Assembly: GCA_905215465.1 (NCBI GenBank) | Contig: CAJMPT010000005.1 | Location: 13,825-77,824, forward strand | Direction: 5' to 3' | Length of the DNA: 64,000 nt | Source: an uncultured bacterium | GTDB taxonomy: Bacteria > Actinomycetota > Coriobacteriia > Coriobacteriales > Atopobiaceae | Shown here: positions 33,144 to 42,079 of the stretch, piece by piece | Numbering within the stretch: position 1 is the first letter of the stretch | How the letters are laid out: every line of letters begins with the position of its first letter | Notes under the pieces: model-generated | Seen by the model: only the letters and a program-made list of their open reading frames with translations | Told to the model about the DNA's origin: nothing | The model's database searches: none | Made by a program: the position numbers and the translations under genes

Positions 33144-36100
33144 TCAGCCCCGCCTGCGGCGACGGAGCTCCAGGGCCACGTTGACGCCCAGGATGACGCC
33201 CACGCCCACGACGCCCACGCCGGTGAGGCCCCAGCGGAGCATGTCGGCCTTCTGCATGCCGGCGGCGCCCGTGCTGTAGACGCTGCCGTGGACGGCGCCG
33301 TTCATGACGTGGCTGTTGGCCATCACGTAGAGCAGGTGGTGCATGGCCTCGCGGGCGTAGCCGTACTGGGTGGCGTCGCCGGAGTCAAAGCTCCACAGCG
33401 CCGTGGGGTCGCTCACGGTGAGCTTGGCGTCGGCGCCGGCCTGGATCATCTGCAGGCCGTTCATGAAGACGCCCGTATCGGCGTTGTCCGTCAGGATCCA
33501 GCCGTCAAAGCCCCACTCGTTGCGGACGATGCCCGTGATGAGGTCATAGGAGCCGCCGGCCCAGGTTGCGCCGATGCGGTTGAACGAGGTCATGACGCCC
33601 TGGCAGGCGCGGATCTTGGTGGTGGCGTTCTCCTGCGTGCCATCGGCGCTCTGGCGCACGTAGGAAAGCTCCACGTCGCCGGCCTTCATGCACATCTCGA
33701 AGGGCCTGAGGTACAGCTCGCGGGCGGACTGCTCGTTCATCCACGTAGCCATGGAGTACTGGCCGTTGCGGTCGCCGCGGTGGTTCTCCTGCTCGTTGAA
33801 GGCAAAGTGCTTCATGATCGTGTAGACGCCCTTCTCGGCGGCGCCACGGACCTCCTGGGAGGCCATCGCGCCGGAGAGGAACCCGTCCTCCGAGAAGTAC
33901 TCGCCGTTGCGGCCGGAGTACGGCGTGCGGTGGATGTTCATGGCCGGCGCGTACCAGCCGGTACCGCCTCCCAGCAGGGACTCGTTGCCGATCATGTTGC
34001 CCAGGCGGTAGGCAATCTCCTGGTTCCAGGTCTGGGCCACGGTCATGGGGTTGCAGAAGGTCATGCCCGTGCCGCCCCAGCTCCAGCCGGAGGTGGAGTC
34101 AGCGTCGGTGCCGGCGGGCTTGTTGACGGAGTCAAGGGCCTTGGTGCCGTAGCCGGCGTGGCTGATGGCCGCGTCGTAGTCCTCGGGGGTGAGCTGGTCC
34201 AGGAGCTGGTCCCACTTGGCGTCGTCGTAGGAGAGGCCGCGCATGTCGATGAGCTCCAGGCCGTTCTTGGCGCCGTAGGCGAGCTCTCCCTCCCAGGCCT
34301 TGAGGTCGGGGTTGCCGGAGTCGGTGGAGTCGAGCTGGGCCAAAAGGTCCGCGGAGGCCACCTTGCCGTAGGTGTAGCTCACGCCATCGTCGCCGTTTAT
34401 CTCGTTGCCCCAGGTGGAGACCTGCGAGGTGACGTCGCCGTCGTGCGTGGGGAAGGTGCCCTCCCAGTCCGCGCGGGTGAGGTAGGTCACTTCGCCGCGG
34501 GCGTCGGAGAGGCGGTTTGCCACGGCCTCGCCGGTCAGGGTGTCGGTGGAGTAGGTGGTGACGTCGACGTCTGCGTTGGCGGGAACGTAGGTGTCTACCA
34601 GGGACGCATTGCCGCAAGCATCGGTCTTTGCCCCGGCAGCCTTGACGGCCAGCACGTTGTTGGCGGCGGCGTGGGCATCGGTGGCGGCGGTGAGGTAGTA
34701 GGTGCCGGCGTCAAGCACCCAGGTGCCGGCGCCCTCGGAGTCGTAGACGGCAAGCTGGGACTCGTCGAAGGTCATGGTGACCTCCTGGCTCTCGCCGGGC
34801 TCCAGCAGCTTGGTCTTGGCGTAGCCCACAAGCTCCACCGCGGGCTTCTCCACGCCGTTTGCGCGGTCGTAGTCGGTGTAGGGGCTCTGGGCGTAGAGCT
34901 CCACCACGTCCTTGCCGGCAACGTCGCCGGTGTTGGTGACCGTCACCGTGGCGGTGCAGGTCTTGCCAGACCAGCTCGTGGAGAAGTTCGTCCAGTCAAA
35001 GGTGGTGTAGCTAAGGCCAAAGCCAAACGGGTAGCAGACCTCGTCGGCGTAGGTGAAGTCGCCGGCGTTGCCCTGGCCCAGGACGCTGTCCTCGTAGCGG
35101 GTCTCATAGTAGCGGTACCCGACGTAGATGCCCTCCTCGTAGCTCACGTAGTTGTACTTGGTGAGGTTGCCGGACTCGTCGAGGTACTGGTAGTCGCCAA
35201 AGTTCTGGGCGGCCGGGCTCTTGCTGGCGTCGGCCACGTAGGTGTCCACGGTGCGGCCGGAGGGGTTGACGTCGCCCGCGAGGATGCGGCCCAGGGACTC
35301 CACGCCGTAGGTGCCCGTGGCGGGGACGATCAGCACGGACTTGATGTTGGGAAAGTCCGCCAGCCAGTCAAGCTCCACGGCCGCGTTGGAGTTGACCACC
35401 AGCACGGTGTTGTCGAAGTTGTCGTTGAGGTACTGCAGGACCTCAAGCTCGGTGGAGTCGGGCTCAAGGTAGCTCTTGGCGCGGTCCTCGGCGCTCGCGG
35501 CGTGGTTGTACATGGAGCGGGGCATGTCGCGTCCCTCGCCGGCCACGCGCTTGAGCACGTAGACGGGGGTGGTGCCCTCCATGGAGTCAAGCACTCCGGC
35601 GTCGCGCATGACGGACAGCGGGCACTCGTTGATGGAGAAGTCCTCGTCGTCGCCGTAGCTCACCGAGCCGGGGCCCATGACGTAGTCCTTGCCCTTGCCG
35701 GTGGCGTAGAAGTCCGTGAGGGTCTTGTTGACGTTGAAGCCCGCCTGCTCCATGGCCGGCGTGAGGGCGTCGGTGCTGCCGCCCTCGAGGCCCAGGGTGG
35801 TCTCGAGCATGCTCTTGGCCTTGACGCCCAGGTCACGGGAGTTGCCGCTCACAAATGAGAGCGTGGTGCCCTTCGCCAGCGGCAGGGAGGCGTCGTTCTT
35901 CAGCAGGACGTAGCCCTCGCCGGAGATGTCCTGGTCCAGGGTCTTCTCGGCCTCCGCGATGGAGCCGCGGTCGTAGTCGGCCTTGTTGTAGGTGAGGTCC
36001 AGGCCGGAGGTGTCAACGCCGGAGTTGTCCCAGCTCTGCTCCACGCCAAAGTAGGAGTTGATGATCTGGTTGAACTTGGGCAGGACGGTGTTTGCCGCCA

Positions 36101-36224
36101 CGACGACGGCGACCAGCGCCACCGCCAGCACGCAGGACACCACGATGCCCACGATGCGCTTGGCGCTGCGCCTGCCCTTCTGGGCGGCCGCCCCTTGCTG
36201 CGTGTCTTTCTTGCTTGCTGCCAT
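33144..36224 (-). CDS. Circularly permuted GH3 glycoside hydrolase, membrane-anchored
   Basis: A 1026-residue enzyme. A TM helix at ~24-44 and another near 990-1010 would tether both ends, leaving the body outside. Domain order is reversed from usual GH3. The C-domain comes first (GEGYVLLKNDASLPLAKG; VPATGTYGVESLGRILAGDVNPSGRT), then a fibronectin-III-like region. The N-domain barrel follows (WYAPAMNIHRTPYSGRNGEY; KHFAFNEQE; GFDGWILTDN). Some characterised beta-glucosidases have this permuted order. The Asp in LTDN is the likely nucleophile. It lies 91 bp downstream of another permuted GH3 gene, probably in one operon. Confidence 0.85.
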   Translation of the reverse strand: MAASKKDTQQGAAAQKGRRSAKRIVGIVVSCVLAVALVAVVVAANTVLPKFNQIINSYFGVEQSWDNSGVDTSGLDLTYNKADYDRGSIAEAEKTLDQDISGEGYVLLKNDASLPLAKGTTLSFVSGNSRDLGVKAKSMLETTLGLEGGSTDALTPAMEQAGFNVNKTLTDFYATGKGKDYVMGPGSVSYGDDEDFSINECPLSVMRDAGVLDSMEGTTPVYVLKRVAGEGRDMPRSMYNHAASAEDRAKSYLEPDSTELEVLQYLNDNFDNTVLVVNSNAAVELDWLADFPNIKSVLIVPATGTYGVESLGRILAGDVNPSGRTVDTYVADASKSPAAQNFGDYQYLDESGNLTKYNYVSYEEGIYVGYRYYETRYEDSVLGQGNAGDFTYADEVCYPFGFGLSYTTFDWTNFSTSWSGKTCTATVTVTNTGDVAGKDVVELYAQSPYTDYDRANGVEKPAVELVGYAKTKLLEPGESQEVTMTFDESQLAVYDSEGAGTWVLDAGTYYLTAATDAHAAANNVLAVKAAGAKTDACGNASLVDTYVPANADVDVTTYSTDTLTGEAVANRLSDARGEVTYLTRADWEGTFPTHDGDVTSQVSTWGNEINGDDGVSYTYGKVASADLLAQLDSTDSGNPDLKAWEGELAYGAKNGLELIDMRGLSYDDAKWDQLLDQLTPEDYDAAISHAGYGTKALDSVNKPAGTDADSTSGWSWGGTGMTFCNPMTVAQTWNQEIAYRLGNMIGNESLLGGGTGWYAPAMNIHRTPYSGRNGEYFSEDGFLSGAMASQEVRGAAEKGVYTIMKHFAFNEQENHRGDRNGQYSMATWMNEQSARELYLRPFEMCMKAGDVELSYVRQSADGTQENATTKIRACQGVMTSFNRIGATWAGGSYDLITGIVRNEWGFDGWILTDNADTGVFMNGLQMIQAGADAKLTVSDPTALWSFDSGDATQYGYAREAMHHLLYVMANSHVMNGAVHGSVYSTGAAGMQKADMLRWGLTGVGVVGVGVILGVNVALELRRRRRG

Positions 36225-36261
36225 GCTATGAGCTCCGTCTGACGAGGTGGTTCATGAGGTG

Positions 36262-36300
36262 CGGCGGACCGGCCGGCGAGAAGTGCCAGCCGGTCCGCCG
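36262..36300 (-). repeat. Intercistronic hairpin with GGCGAGAAGTGC in its loop
   Basis: Perfect 12-bp arms CGGCGGACCGGC/GCCGGTCCGCCG lie between the two permuted GH3 genes. The loop carries GGCGAGAAGTGC (36275-36286), a 12-mer found six times in the window. Confidence 0.6.
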
Positions 36301-36315
36301 GGAGGAAGGCGACGG

Positions 36316-39300
36316 CTAGAACGTGGACTTGGGCTCGCCGCTCTCCTGGGAGGCGAAGGCGGCGGTGCCGGACTTCACGTCCATGGAGGAGTAGCTGGTG
36401 CCGTTGGCCTCGTTGTAGGCCTTGGCAAACTCGTCCAGGTCGATGGTGTGGGTCATCGGGGTCAGGAAGACGCCGGAGCCAAAGCCCTGGTTGGGCTGGT
36501 TCCAGTCGTACTGGTAGCCGTCCTGCTCGTAGACGAGCTTGGTGCCGTCCTGCTTGGCGGCAACAGGCTGGCCGGACTCGTTCTTGACCGTGAGGGTACC
36601 CGCGCCGGAGCCGGAGCCCGCAACCTCCCAGGTGCCGGTGAAGACGTAGCCCTTCCAGCGGTCGAGCTCCACGGTGCCGTCGGCGTAGAGGACCATCGGG
36701 ATGCCCTTGCCCTGGTTGGTGGTGAAGAAGTAGCCGTCACGCGTGGTGGCGGTGGCCAGGGCCTTCTTGGTGAAGGTGGCCGTCAGCTCGACGTCGGCGT
36801 AGGTGCTCGTGGCGTAGTCGGCACCGGCCGGAAGAACGGTCCTGCCAGCGGACCAGCCGGCAAAGACGAGGTTCTCGCCCTGGTAGGGGCACTCGGGCAG
36901 CTTGACGGAGTCGCCGCAGTGGAACTCGATGGCGGCCGGGTCGGAGCCGGTGGCGGCGGGATCGCCGGAGGCGAAGGTCACCTTGAAGGTGGGGTTGTCG
37001 CCGGTGGCGTACTTGGTGCCAAAGGCCGCGTTGTAGGCGGTGGCCATGTCGTAGAGCGAGATGACGTTCTCGATGGGCTCGCGGCCGCCGGGGAACTCCC
37101 AGGCCAGCAGGCCGTTGGCGTCCGGCTTGGCCGTGATGGCGTCACCGTCCTCGACGTTGAGCGTGAGGGTTCCGTCCTCGGCCAGCTCGTAGGTGCCCAC
37201 GATGCGGGTGGTGCTGAAGAAGCCGACCTGGATGGCGGCGAAGTTCTTGTCGCCGTAGAAGGCGGCAGCGGCGCCGGTGCTTGCGGCCTTGCAGATGGGG
37301 TTGTCGCCCTGGAAGGCGTAGTCGCTGGTCAGGCCGTTGATGCAGAGGGAGTTGGCGTAGTTGTACAGGTTGCGGTGAATGGCCTCGAAGAGGGCGTCCT
37401 GGATGACAGGGTCGTTCTTGTAGTCGTCCTGCAGGAGCACGCCCTTGCAGACGTCGTTCTTGCCGATGCGGGCGGAGCCCAGCCAGGCATGGGAGCCGGC
37501 AAGCAGGCCGTCGGGGGCGTCCATGCAGGATGACTCAAACTGGTCGGTCAGGTTGATTCCCATGTAGCCGAGCTCGTTCTCGAGGAAGCCCTTCAGGAAC
37601 TCCTCGTTCTCGCCGGTCCACATCATGCCCAGGCGGTTGAAGCCGGTCATGGTGCCGTTGGACTTGCCCTCGACGATGGCCTTCTCAAACTGGCGCAGGT
37701 AGATCTCGCGCAGCGTCTGCTCGTTGGCCCAAGACGGCACGCCGTGGCGGTACTCCTCCTGGTCGTTTCCGGCGCAGTGCTTGGTGCACATGACAACGCC
37801 CTTGTTGACGGAGGCCAGGGTCTCCTCGGCGCAGGAGCGGCCGCCCAGGTACGGGTCCTCGGAGAAGTACTCGAAGTTGCGGCCGGAGTACGGGGTGCGG
37901 TGGGTGTCGCAGCTCCAGCCGTAGAGGACGACGTTCTTCTGCTCATTGGTGGAGGAGTGCAGGAGGTTCTCGCCGGTCAGGCTGCCGATGGCGGTGTGGA
38001 CCTCAGTGTTGAACGTGGCCGCGGTGGTCTCCTTGGAGCAGTACTGCTGGCCCGTGAGGCCAGAGACGCAGAAGGTGGTGCCCCAGCCCTGGGAGCCATT
38101 GCCGGCGGTCGCCTTGGGCTTGCCGATCTTCTCGACGGTCATGGCCGGGTCGTTGATGAAGTCGACCATCTCCTCGTAGGTCATCTTGGAGACGAGCTTC
38201 TCCCAGTCGGGGTCGTCGTAGGCCTTGTCGTGCATGTCGACGAGCATGACCTTGGAGTCCTTGCCAAACTCGTGCTTGGCAACGTTGGAGGCGTCGCCGG
38301 AGCCGGCCTTGTAGCGGATGGGGCTGGCCTTCTTGACCAGGGCGTCGGTGTAGACCAGGCGCGTGGCCTGCCTGGGGAAGGTGCCCTCCCAGTCGGTGCG
38401 GCTGAGGTAGACGATGCCCTGGTTCTTGTCCTTGATGTCCTCGTTGAGCGTGGGGTCGACGTTGTCGAAGACGTTGGTGATCTGCGCGCCGATGACGGAG
38501 GCGGAGAAGGTCTCGGCGTCAAAGTCCGGGTTGCTCCACACCCACACGAAGGCGTCAGAGCCCTCGGCGGTCATACCGTCGGCCACGGTCTTGCCCTTGG
38601 CGGCCAGGACGTTGTTCAGCGCCTCGTGGGAGGAGCCGGCCACGGTGAAGTAGTAGTCGTCGTCGTCCATGATGTAGGTCTTGGCGTTCTTGGCGTCATA
38701 GGAGGCCAGCTCGCGCTTGGAGACCTTGATGGAGAGCTGCTCGGAGGCGCCGGGGTCCAGGAGCTTGGTCTTCTCGTAGCCCTTGAGCTCGATGGAGGCC
38801 TTCTCCACGCCGTTGGCGCGGTCGTAGTCGGTGAAGGGGCTCTGGACGTAGACAAGTGCGGCGTGCTTGCCGGCAAAGGAGCCGGTGTTGGTCACGGTGA
38901 CGTTGACGGTGAAGTCGTCCGCGCCCTCGGAGACGCTGAAGTCGGAGTACTCGAAGGTGGAGTAGCTCATGCCGGAGCCAAACGGGTAGGCCACGACCTT
39001 GGAGTAGTCAAAGTCGCCGGCGTTGCCCTGGCCCAGGACGACGTCCTCGTAGCGGGTCTCGTAGTAGCGATAGCCCACGTAGATGCCCTCGGCGTAGAGG
39101 TACTCGTGGCGCCAGTGGTCACCGTAGAACTGGGCGGGCGTCCACTTGTCGCAGTCGGCCGTGACCTGCTCCATGACGTCGGCGGAGACCTGCGAGAGGT
39201 CGGCGTCGATGTGGCCGAAGTTGGCCATGGCGGGGATGGCCTGGTTGTCCTTGTAGATGGAGTCAGCGAGGCGGCCGGAGGGGTTCACCTTGCCAGCCAG

Positions 39301-40086
39301 AACGTCCACGAGCACCGGGGAACCCTTGAGCGGCGCGGAGTAGCCGGTGGAGGTGATGTTGCCAAACCACAGGATGCCGTCGATGGCGTCAGACCAGGGG
39401 CCGTCCTCCCAGCTGATGCTGTTGGAGGTGGTGACGCAGACGATCATCTTGGAGAACGTGCCCTGGCGGCGCAGCTCGGCCACGCCGTTGAGCATGTCCT
39501 TCTCCTCTGCGGAGAGGGCCAGGTAGTCGTGGTCGCGGTACCACTGGGCGTCGCTGCCCTCGCCCACGCGGCGGCCGAGGAAGACGATGGCGGTGCCAGA
39601 GACGGCCGAGAAGAACGGCGCGGCGGTGACAGTGGACCAGGGGTTCTCGTTGACCTCCCACCTGATGACGTTCTTGGTGCCGTTGGCGTAGAAGTCCCAG
39701 GCGTCGGCGTCAAAGTCAAAGCCGGCGGCGGTCATGGCGGCGTCGAAGCCGGTCATGAACTGCGTCGCGTTGCCGAAGGCGACGACCTTGCCGTCCGCGG
39801 GGCTGAGCGGCAGGGCACCAGCCTCGTTCTTGAGCAGGACGATGCCCTCGCCCACGGCGGTGGCAAAGGCCTGGGCCTCGTCGGCCACGAGCTGCTTCTC
39901 GCCGTCCTTGGTGTAGGCGTAGTCGCTCTTGTAGTACTCGTGCTCGGCGGCGGGCTTGGTGGCGGTGACCACGGACTCCTTCTTGGCCTCGGGGGCGCCG
40001 GGCGTGCTGCAGCCGGCAAGGCCGGCCAGGACGGCGGCCGACGCGCTTCCCAGGACAAACCCTCTACGAGTCATGCTGAGCTTCAT
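36316..40086 (-). CDS. Circularly permuted GH3 glycoside hydrolase, Tat lipoprotein with C-terminal repeat domain
   Basis: A 1256-residue enzyme. A twin-arginine motif (TRRGFVLGSA) and lipobox (LAGC) mark a Tat lipoprotein. The GH3 C-domain is N-terminal (GIVLLKNEAGALPLSPADG), followed by a Fn3-like domain. Then comes the GH3 N-domain (YGWSCDTHRTPYSGRNFEYF, KHCAGNDQEEYRHG, MGINLTDQF). Beyond residue ~1020 lies an InlB/Listeria-Bacteroides-type repeat (FAGWSAGRTVLPAG), perhaps for cell-surface attachment, and an unassigned tail. The start at 40086 follows AAGGGAAG; a longer frame has no site. It heads the GH3 operon. Confidence 0.84.
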   Translation of the reverse strand: MKLSMTRRGFVLGSASAAVLAGLAGCSTPGAPEAKKESVVTATKPAAEHEYYKSDYAYTKDGEKQLVADEAQAFATAVGEGIVLLKNEAGALPLSPADGKVVAFGNATQFMTGFDAAMTAAGFDFDADAWDFYANGTKNVIRWEVNENPWSTVTAAPFFSAVSGTAIVFLGRRVGEGSDAQWYRDHDYLALSAEEKDMLNGVAELRRQGTFSKMIVCVTTSNSISWEDGPWSDAIDGILWFGNITSTGYSAPLKGSPVLVDVLAGKVNPSGRLADSIYKDNQAIPAMANFGHIDADLSQVSADVMEQVTADCDKWTPAQFYGDHWRHEYLYAEGIYVGYRYYETRYEDVVLGQGNAGDFDYSKVVAYPFGSGMSYSTFEYSDFSVSEGADDFTVNVTVTNTGSFAGKHAALVYVQSPFTDYDRANGVEKASIELKGYEKTKLLDPGASEQLSIKVSKRELASYDAKNAKTYIMDDDDYYFTVAGSSHEALNNVLAAKGKTVADGMTAEGSDAFVWVWSNPDFDAETFSASVIGAQITNVFDNVDPTLNEDIKDKNQGIVYLSRTDWEGTFPRQATRLVYTDALVKKASPIRYKAGSGDASNVAKHEFGKDSKVMLVDMHDKAYDDPDWEKLVSKMTYEEMVDFINDPAMTVEKIGKPKATAGNGSQGWGTTFCVSGLTGQQYCSKETTAATFNTEVHTAIGSLTGENLLHSSTNEQKNVVLYGWSCDTHRTPYSGRNFEYFSEDPYLGGRSCAEETLASVNKGVVMCTKHCAGNDQEEYRHGVPSWANEQTLREIYLRQFEKAIVEGKSNGTMTGFNRLGMMWTGENEEFLKGFLENELGYMGINLTDQFESSCMDAPDGLLAGSHAWLGSARIGKNDVCKGVLLQDDYKNDPVIQDALFEAIHRNLYNYANSLCINGLTSDYAFQGDNPICKAASTGAAAAFYGDKNFAAIQVGFFSTTRIVGTYELAEDGTLTLNVEDGDAITAKPDANGLLAWEFPGGREPIENVISLYDMATAYNAAFGTKYATGDNPTFKVTFASGDPAATGSDPAAIEFHCGDSVKLPECPYQGENLVFAGWSAGRTVLPAGADYATSTYADVELTATFTKKALATATTRDGYFFTTNQGKGIPMVLYADGTVELDRWKGYVFTGTWEVAGSGSGAGTLTVKNESGQPVAAKQDGTKLVYEQDGYQYDWNQPNQGFGSGVFLTPMTHTIDLDEFAKAYNEANGTSYSSMDVKSGTAAFASQESGEPKSTF

Positions 40087-40199
40087 GTTCTTCCCTTCTT
40101 CCCACGCCCCAGTGTGGGACGTTTCCGGTCCGCCCGCAGGCAGAAAAGCTTGATGCCGCACCGCCCGCCGACGGGGCCGCGGAGCCGGTCAGAAGAGGA

Positions 40200-40212
40200 A
40201 CCGGCTCCGCGG
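40200..40212 (-). promoter_or_regulatory. Leader hairpin of the GH3 operon (arms 40177-40189 / 40200-40212)
   Basis: CCGCGGAGCCGGT pairs perfectly with ACCGGCTCCGCGG over a 10-nt loop. It is in the probable 5' UTR, about 90 bases before the GH3 start, and could stabilise the message. Confidence 0.4.
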
Positions 40213-40245
40213 AAGGGAGGGCAAGAGACGAGGCATCGACCTCTT

Positions 40246-40285
40246 GGCTTAAAAGATAGGAAGCCGGCTTGGGTTGTTTTAAGCC
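40246..40285. promoter_or_regulatory. Nested palindromes over the candidate GH3 promoter
   Basis: GGCTTAAAA (40246-40254) and TTTTAAGCC (40277-40285) flank a central palindrome AAGCCGGCTT (40261-40270). On the minus strand a TTAAAA/TATCTT pair 18 bp apart could be the promoter, so the palindromes look like an operator. The binding protein is unknown. Confidence 0.4.
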
Positions 40286-40329
40286 ACCGTACGAACTGCG
40301 CGCGGCGGCACCAAACGTGTCCGCCCGCG

Positions 40330-40371
40330 CACGAGTTGCACGTTTTGCGTCACGAGATGCATTATTTGCCG
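40330..40371. repeat. Two 21-bp direct repeats, candidate LytTR-type site
   Basis: Tandem units at 40330-40350 and 40351-40371 share CACGAG-TGCA-TTTGC at 15 of 21 positions. A 21-bp period is what LytTR regulators favour, and a LytTR regulator gene lies at 42.1 kb. It sits ~250 bp upstream of the GH3 operon start. Confidence 0.4.
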
Positions 40372-40418
40372 ACCGGCGAGCGGTAGCAATCGGGCGGTGG
40401 ACGGTTGGGCACTGACGG

Positions 40419-40458
40419 CACTTTCGGGTTTGGCTGCGATTCCACTTTCGGGTTTGGC
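40419..40458. repeat. Two copies of CACTTTCGGGTTTGGC, 24 bp apart
   Basis: Identical 16-mers at 40419-40434 and 40443-40458, just downstream of the AAA/DUF4143 gene. Function unknown; the rest of the 40087-40501 gap holds no gene I can see. Confidence 0.55.
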
Positions 40459-40501
40459 GCTTTTCTCGCCTGACGAAGCGCGCCGGGAGCAAGAAACGTG
40501 C

Positions 40502-41899
40502 CTACTCCTCGGGCCACTTGATGGGCTCGAAGGTCACCGAGCTCAGCAGGCTCACTGCCGAGGAGCGAGATGCCCCCAGTTCGGCCACCATTCCCGCCAT
40601 GTAAAGGGGGAGGTAAGAGACCCGCTTGCCAAAGCGCTCCTCAATCGAGACGTTTGCCTCGGACAGGACGACGGCCTCGTCGATGCCGTATTCCTCGGTC
40701 CCAAGCAGGTTGTTCAACGCGGTGTGCAGCTTGTAGTCCTTGCCGGACTTCACCTCGATGGGCAGCACGCCGCCCGAGGCCAGCTCGAGGAGGAAGTCGA
40801 CCTCCCCCTTGCGGTTGTTGCGGTAGTAGAAGAGCGCGTCTCCCGCCGCGGAAAGCTCCTGCGCGACGTAGTTTTCGTAGACGGCACCGAAGTTGACGGA
40901 CTTCTCGCCCACGAGGGCCGCCATGGACGTCTGCGCCGGATACTGCGCCATGAGCATCCCAAGGTCAGAGCCGTAGAGCTTGAACTTGTTCCTCTCTGCA
41001 GTCCGCTCGAGCATGGGACGAGGGTCGGTCACGTTGTCCGTCTTGAGCGCGGCACAGGCGGCCACGAGCCACGCAAAGTCATTGGCATAGCGCTCGTACT
41101 TGCCCTCACGGCCGGCGGCGCGCATCTGGAAGCGCTTGTTCTCCTTGTTGAGCTCGGACGGAAGGGCATCAAAGATGGCCTTGACCTGCAGCGCCCTTGA
41201 GCCCGCATACTTGGAGATGTCCTCCCGGTAGAGGCGCACCAGGTCCTGCTGGACCTCCCTCACGACGCCGAGGTCGCGCATGGCTCCAACGCCCTCCGCC
41301 ACCGCAGCCGGCATTCCGCCTATGACCAGGTAGCGCCTGAAGAGCTCCGTCATCTTCTGGTGGATGCCGGAGTTGACCTCGGCACGCTCCTTAAAGCAGG
41401 CGCGCAACCCTACCAGAACTGACTCCGGGACCCCCTGCGCCCAGCAGAACTCCTCGAAGGTCATTGGCGCCATATCAAGAATTTGCAGGAACCCGACGGG
41501 CATCGAGTGGACGCCCGCCAGCTCGGTTCCGAGCATCGAGCCGGACATGACGACGTCAAACCTACCGTCTTGGACAAGGTACTTGGAGAAGGTCACGATC
41601 TCCGGAGCCGCCTGGACCTCGTCGAAGAAGACCAGCGTGTCTCCCGGGACCATGGGCGAGCCAAGCTCAAGCGAGAGAAGGTCCATGACCTGATCGGCGC
41701 TCTTTGCCGCAGCGTAGCGCGCACGCGCGGTGGAATCCTCGATGAAGTCGACGGTCACGTGGGCAGAGTACTCGCGCTCGGCAAACTCCTTTACCAAAAA
41801 GGTCTTGCCAATCTGCCGGGCCCCGGTGACGAGAAGCGCCCCGTGACCCTCGGTTGACTTCCAATCAAGCAGGTCTTTGTAGGCATTCCTCTTAAACAT
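40502..41899 (-). CDS. AAA-family ATPase with DUF4143 domain
   Basis: A 465-residue protein of the AAA_14/DUF4143 family. The P-loop is TGARQIGKT (~25-33), Walker B is TLVFFDEVQ, and the sensor region is MSGSMLGTEL. The C-terminal DUF4143 part resembles a PD-(D/E)xK nuclease fold: RKGEVDFLLE then PIEVKSGKD give the Asp...Glu-x-Lys pattern. The role of the family is unknown; such genes are widespread and often horizontally acquired. GAGGT precedes the ATG. Four 33-bp repeats lie directly upstream, the nearest 19 bp from the start. Confidence 0.88.
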   Translation of the reverse strand: MFKRNAYKDLLDWKSTEGHGALLVTGARQIGKTFLVKEFAEREYSAHVTVDFIEDSTARARYAAAKSADQVMDLLSLELGSPMVPGDTLVFFDEVQAAPEIVTFSKYLVQDGRFDVVMSGSMLGTELAGVHSMPVGFLQILDMAPMTFEEFCWAQGVPESVLVGLRACFKERAEVNSGIHQKMTELFRRYLVIGGMPAAVAEGVGAMRDLGVVREVQQDLVRLYREDISKYAGSRALQVKAIFDALPSELNKENKRFQMRAAGREGKYERYANDFAWLVAACAALKTDNVTDPRPMLERTAERNKFKLYGSDLGMLMAQYPAQTSMAALVGEKSVNFGAVYENYVAQELSAAGDALFYYRNNRKGEVDFLLELASGGVLPIEVKSGKDYKLHTALNNLLGTEEYGIDEAVVLSEANVSIEERFGKRVSYLPLYMAGMVAELGASRSSAVSLLSSVTFEPIKWPEE

Positions 41900-41917
41900 G
41901 CGTCTACCTCGTATTTT

Positions 41918-42030
41918 CCTCTAACACAGAACGATTTAGACCATATTATGCCTCTAACACAGAAAGAAATTTCCGCAAAAGTGCCTCTAACACAGAACGA
42001 AACAGGGGCAGAAATGCCCCTAACACAGAA
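41918..42030. repeat. Four-copy 33-bp-period repeat upstream of the AAA/DUF4143 gene
   Basis: CCTCTAACACAGAA occurs at 41918-41931, 41951-41964, 41984-41997 and 42017-42030 (last copy CCCCTAACACAGAA), exactly 33 bp apart. The 19 bp between copies vary. It fills the gap between the ATPase and the LytTR regulator. The spacers are too short and the repeats too few for CRISPR. Confidence 0.85.
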
Positions 42031-42057
42031 AGGTCTGGCGCGGCGCGCTACCGGCGC

Positions 42058-42069
42058 GCACTTCTCGCC
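42058..42069. repeat. 12-mer GGCGAGAAGTGC (minus orientation)
   Basis: Exact copy 11 bp past the LytTR regulator stop, within an imperfect GC-rich stem (GCGCC...GGCGC on either side). Confidence 0.6.
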
Positions 42070-42079
42070 CGCCGCGGCG

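Noticed and set aside
41918..42030. CRISPR array
   Set aside because: Four 14-bp repeats with 19-bp spacers are too short on both counts, and no cas gene is near.
41948..42030. Repeat peptide MPLTQKE...VPLTQNE...MPLTQKG as a coding repeat
   Set aside because: 33 is a multiple of three, so a frame appears by chance; there is no ribosome-binding site and the frame runs into antisense of the LytTR gene.
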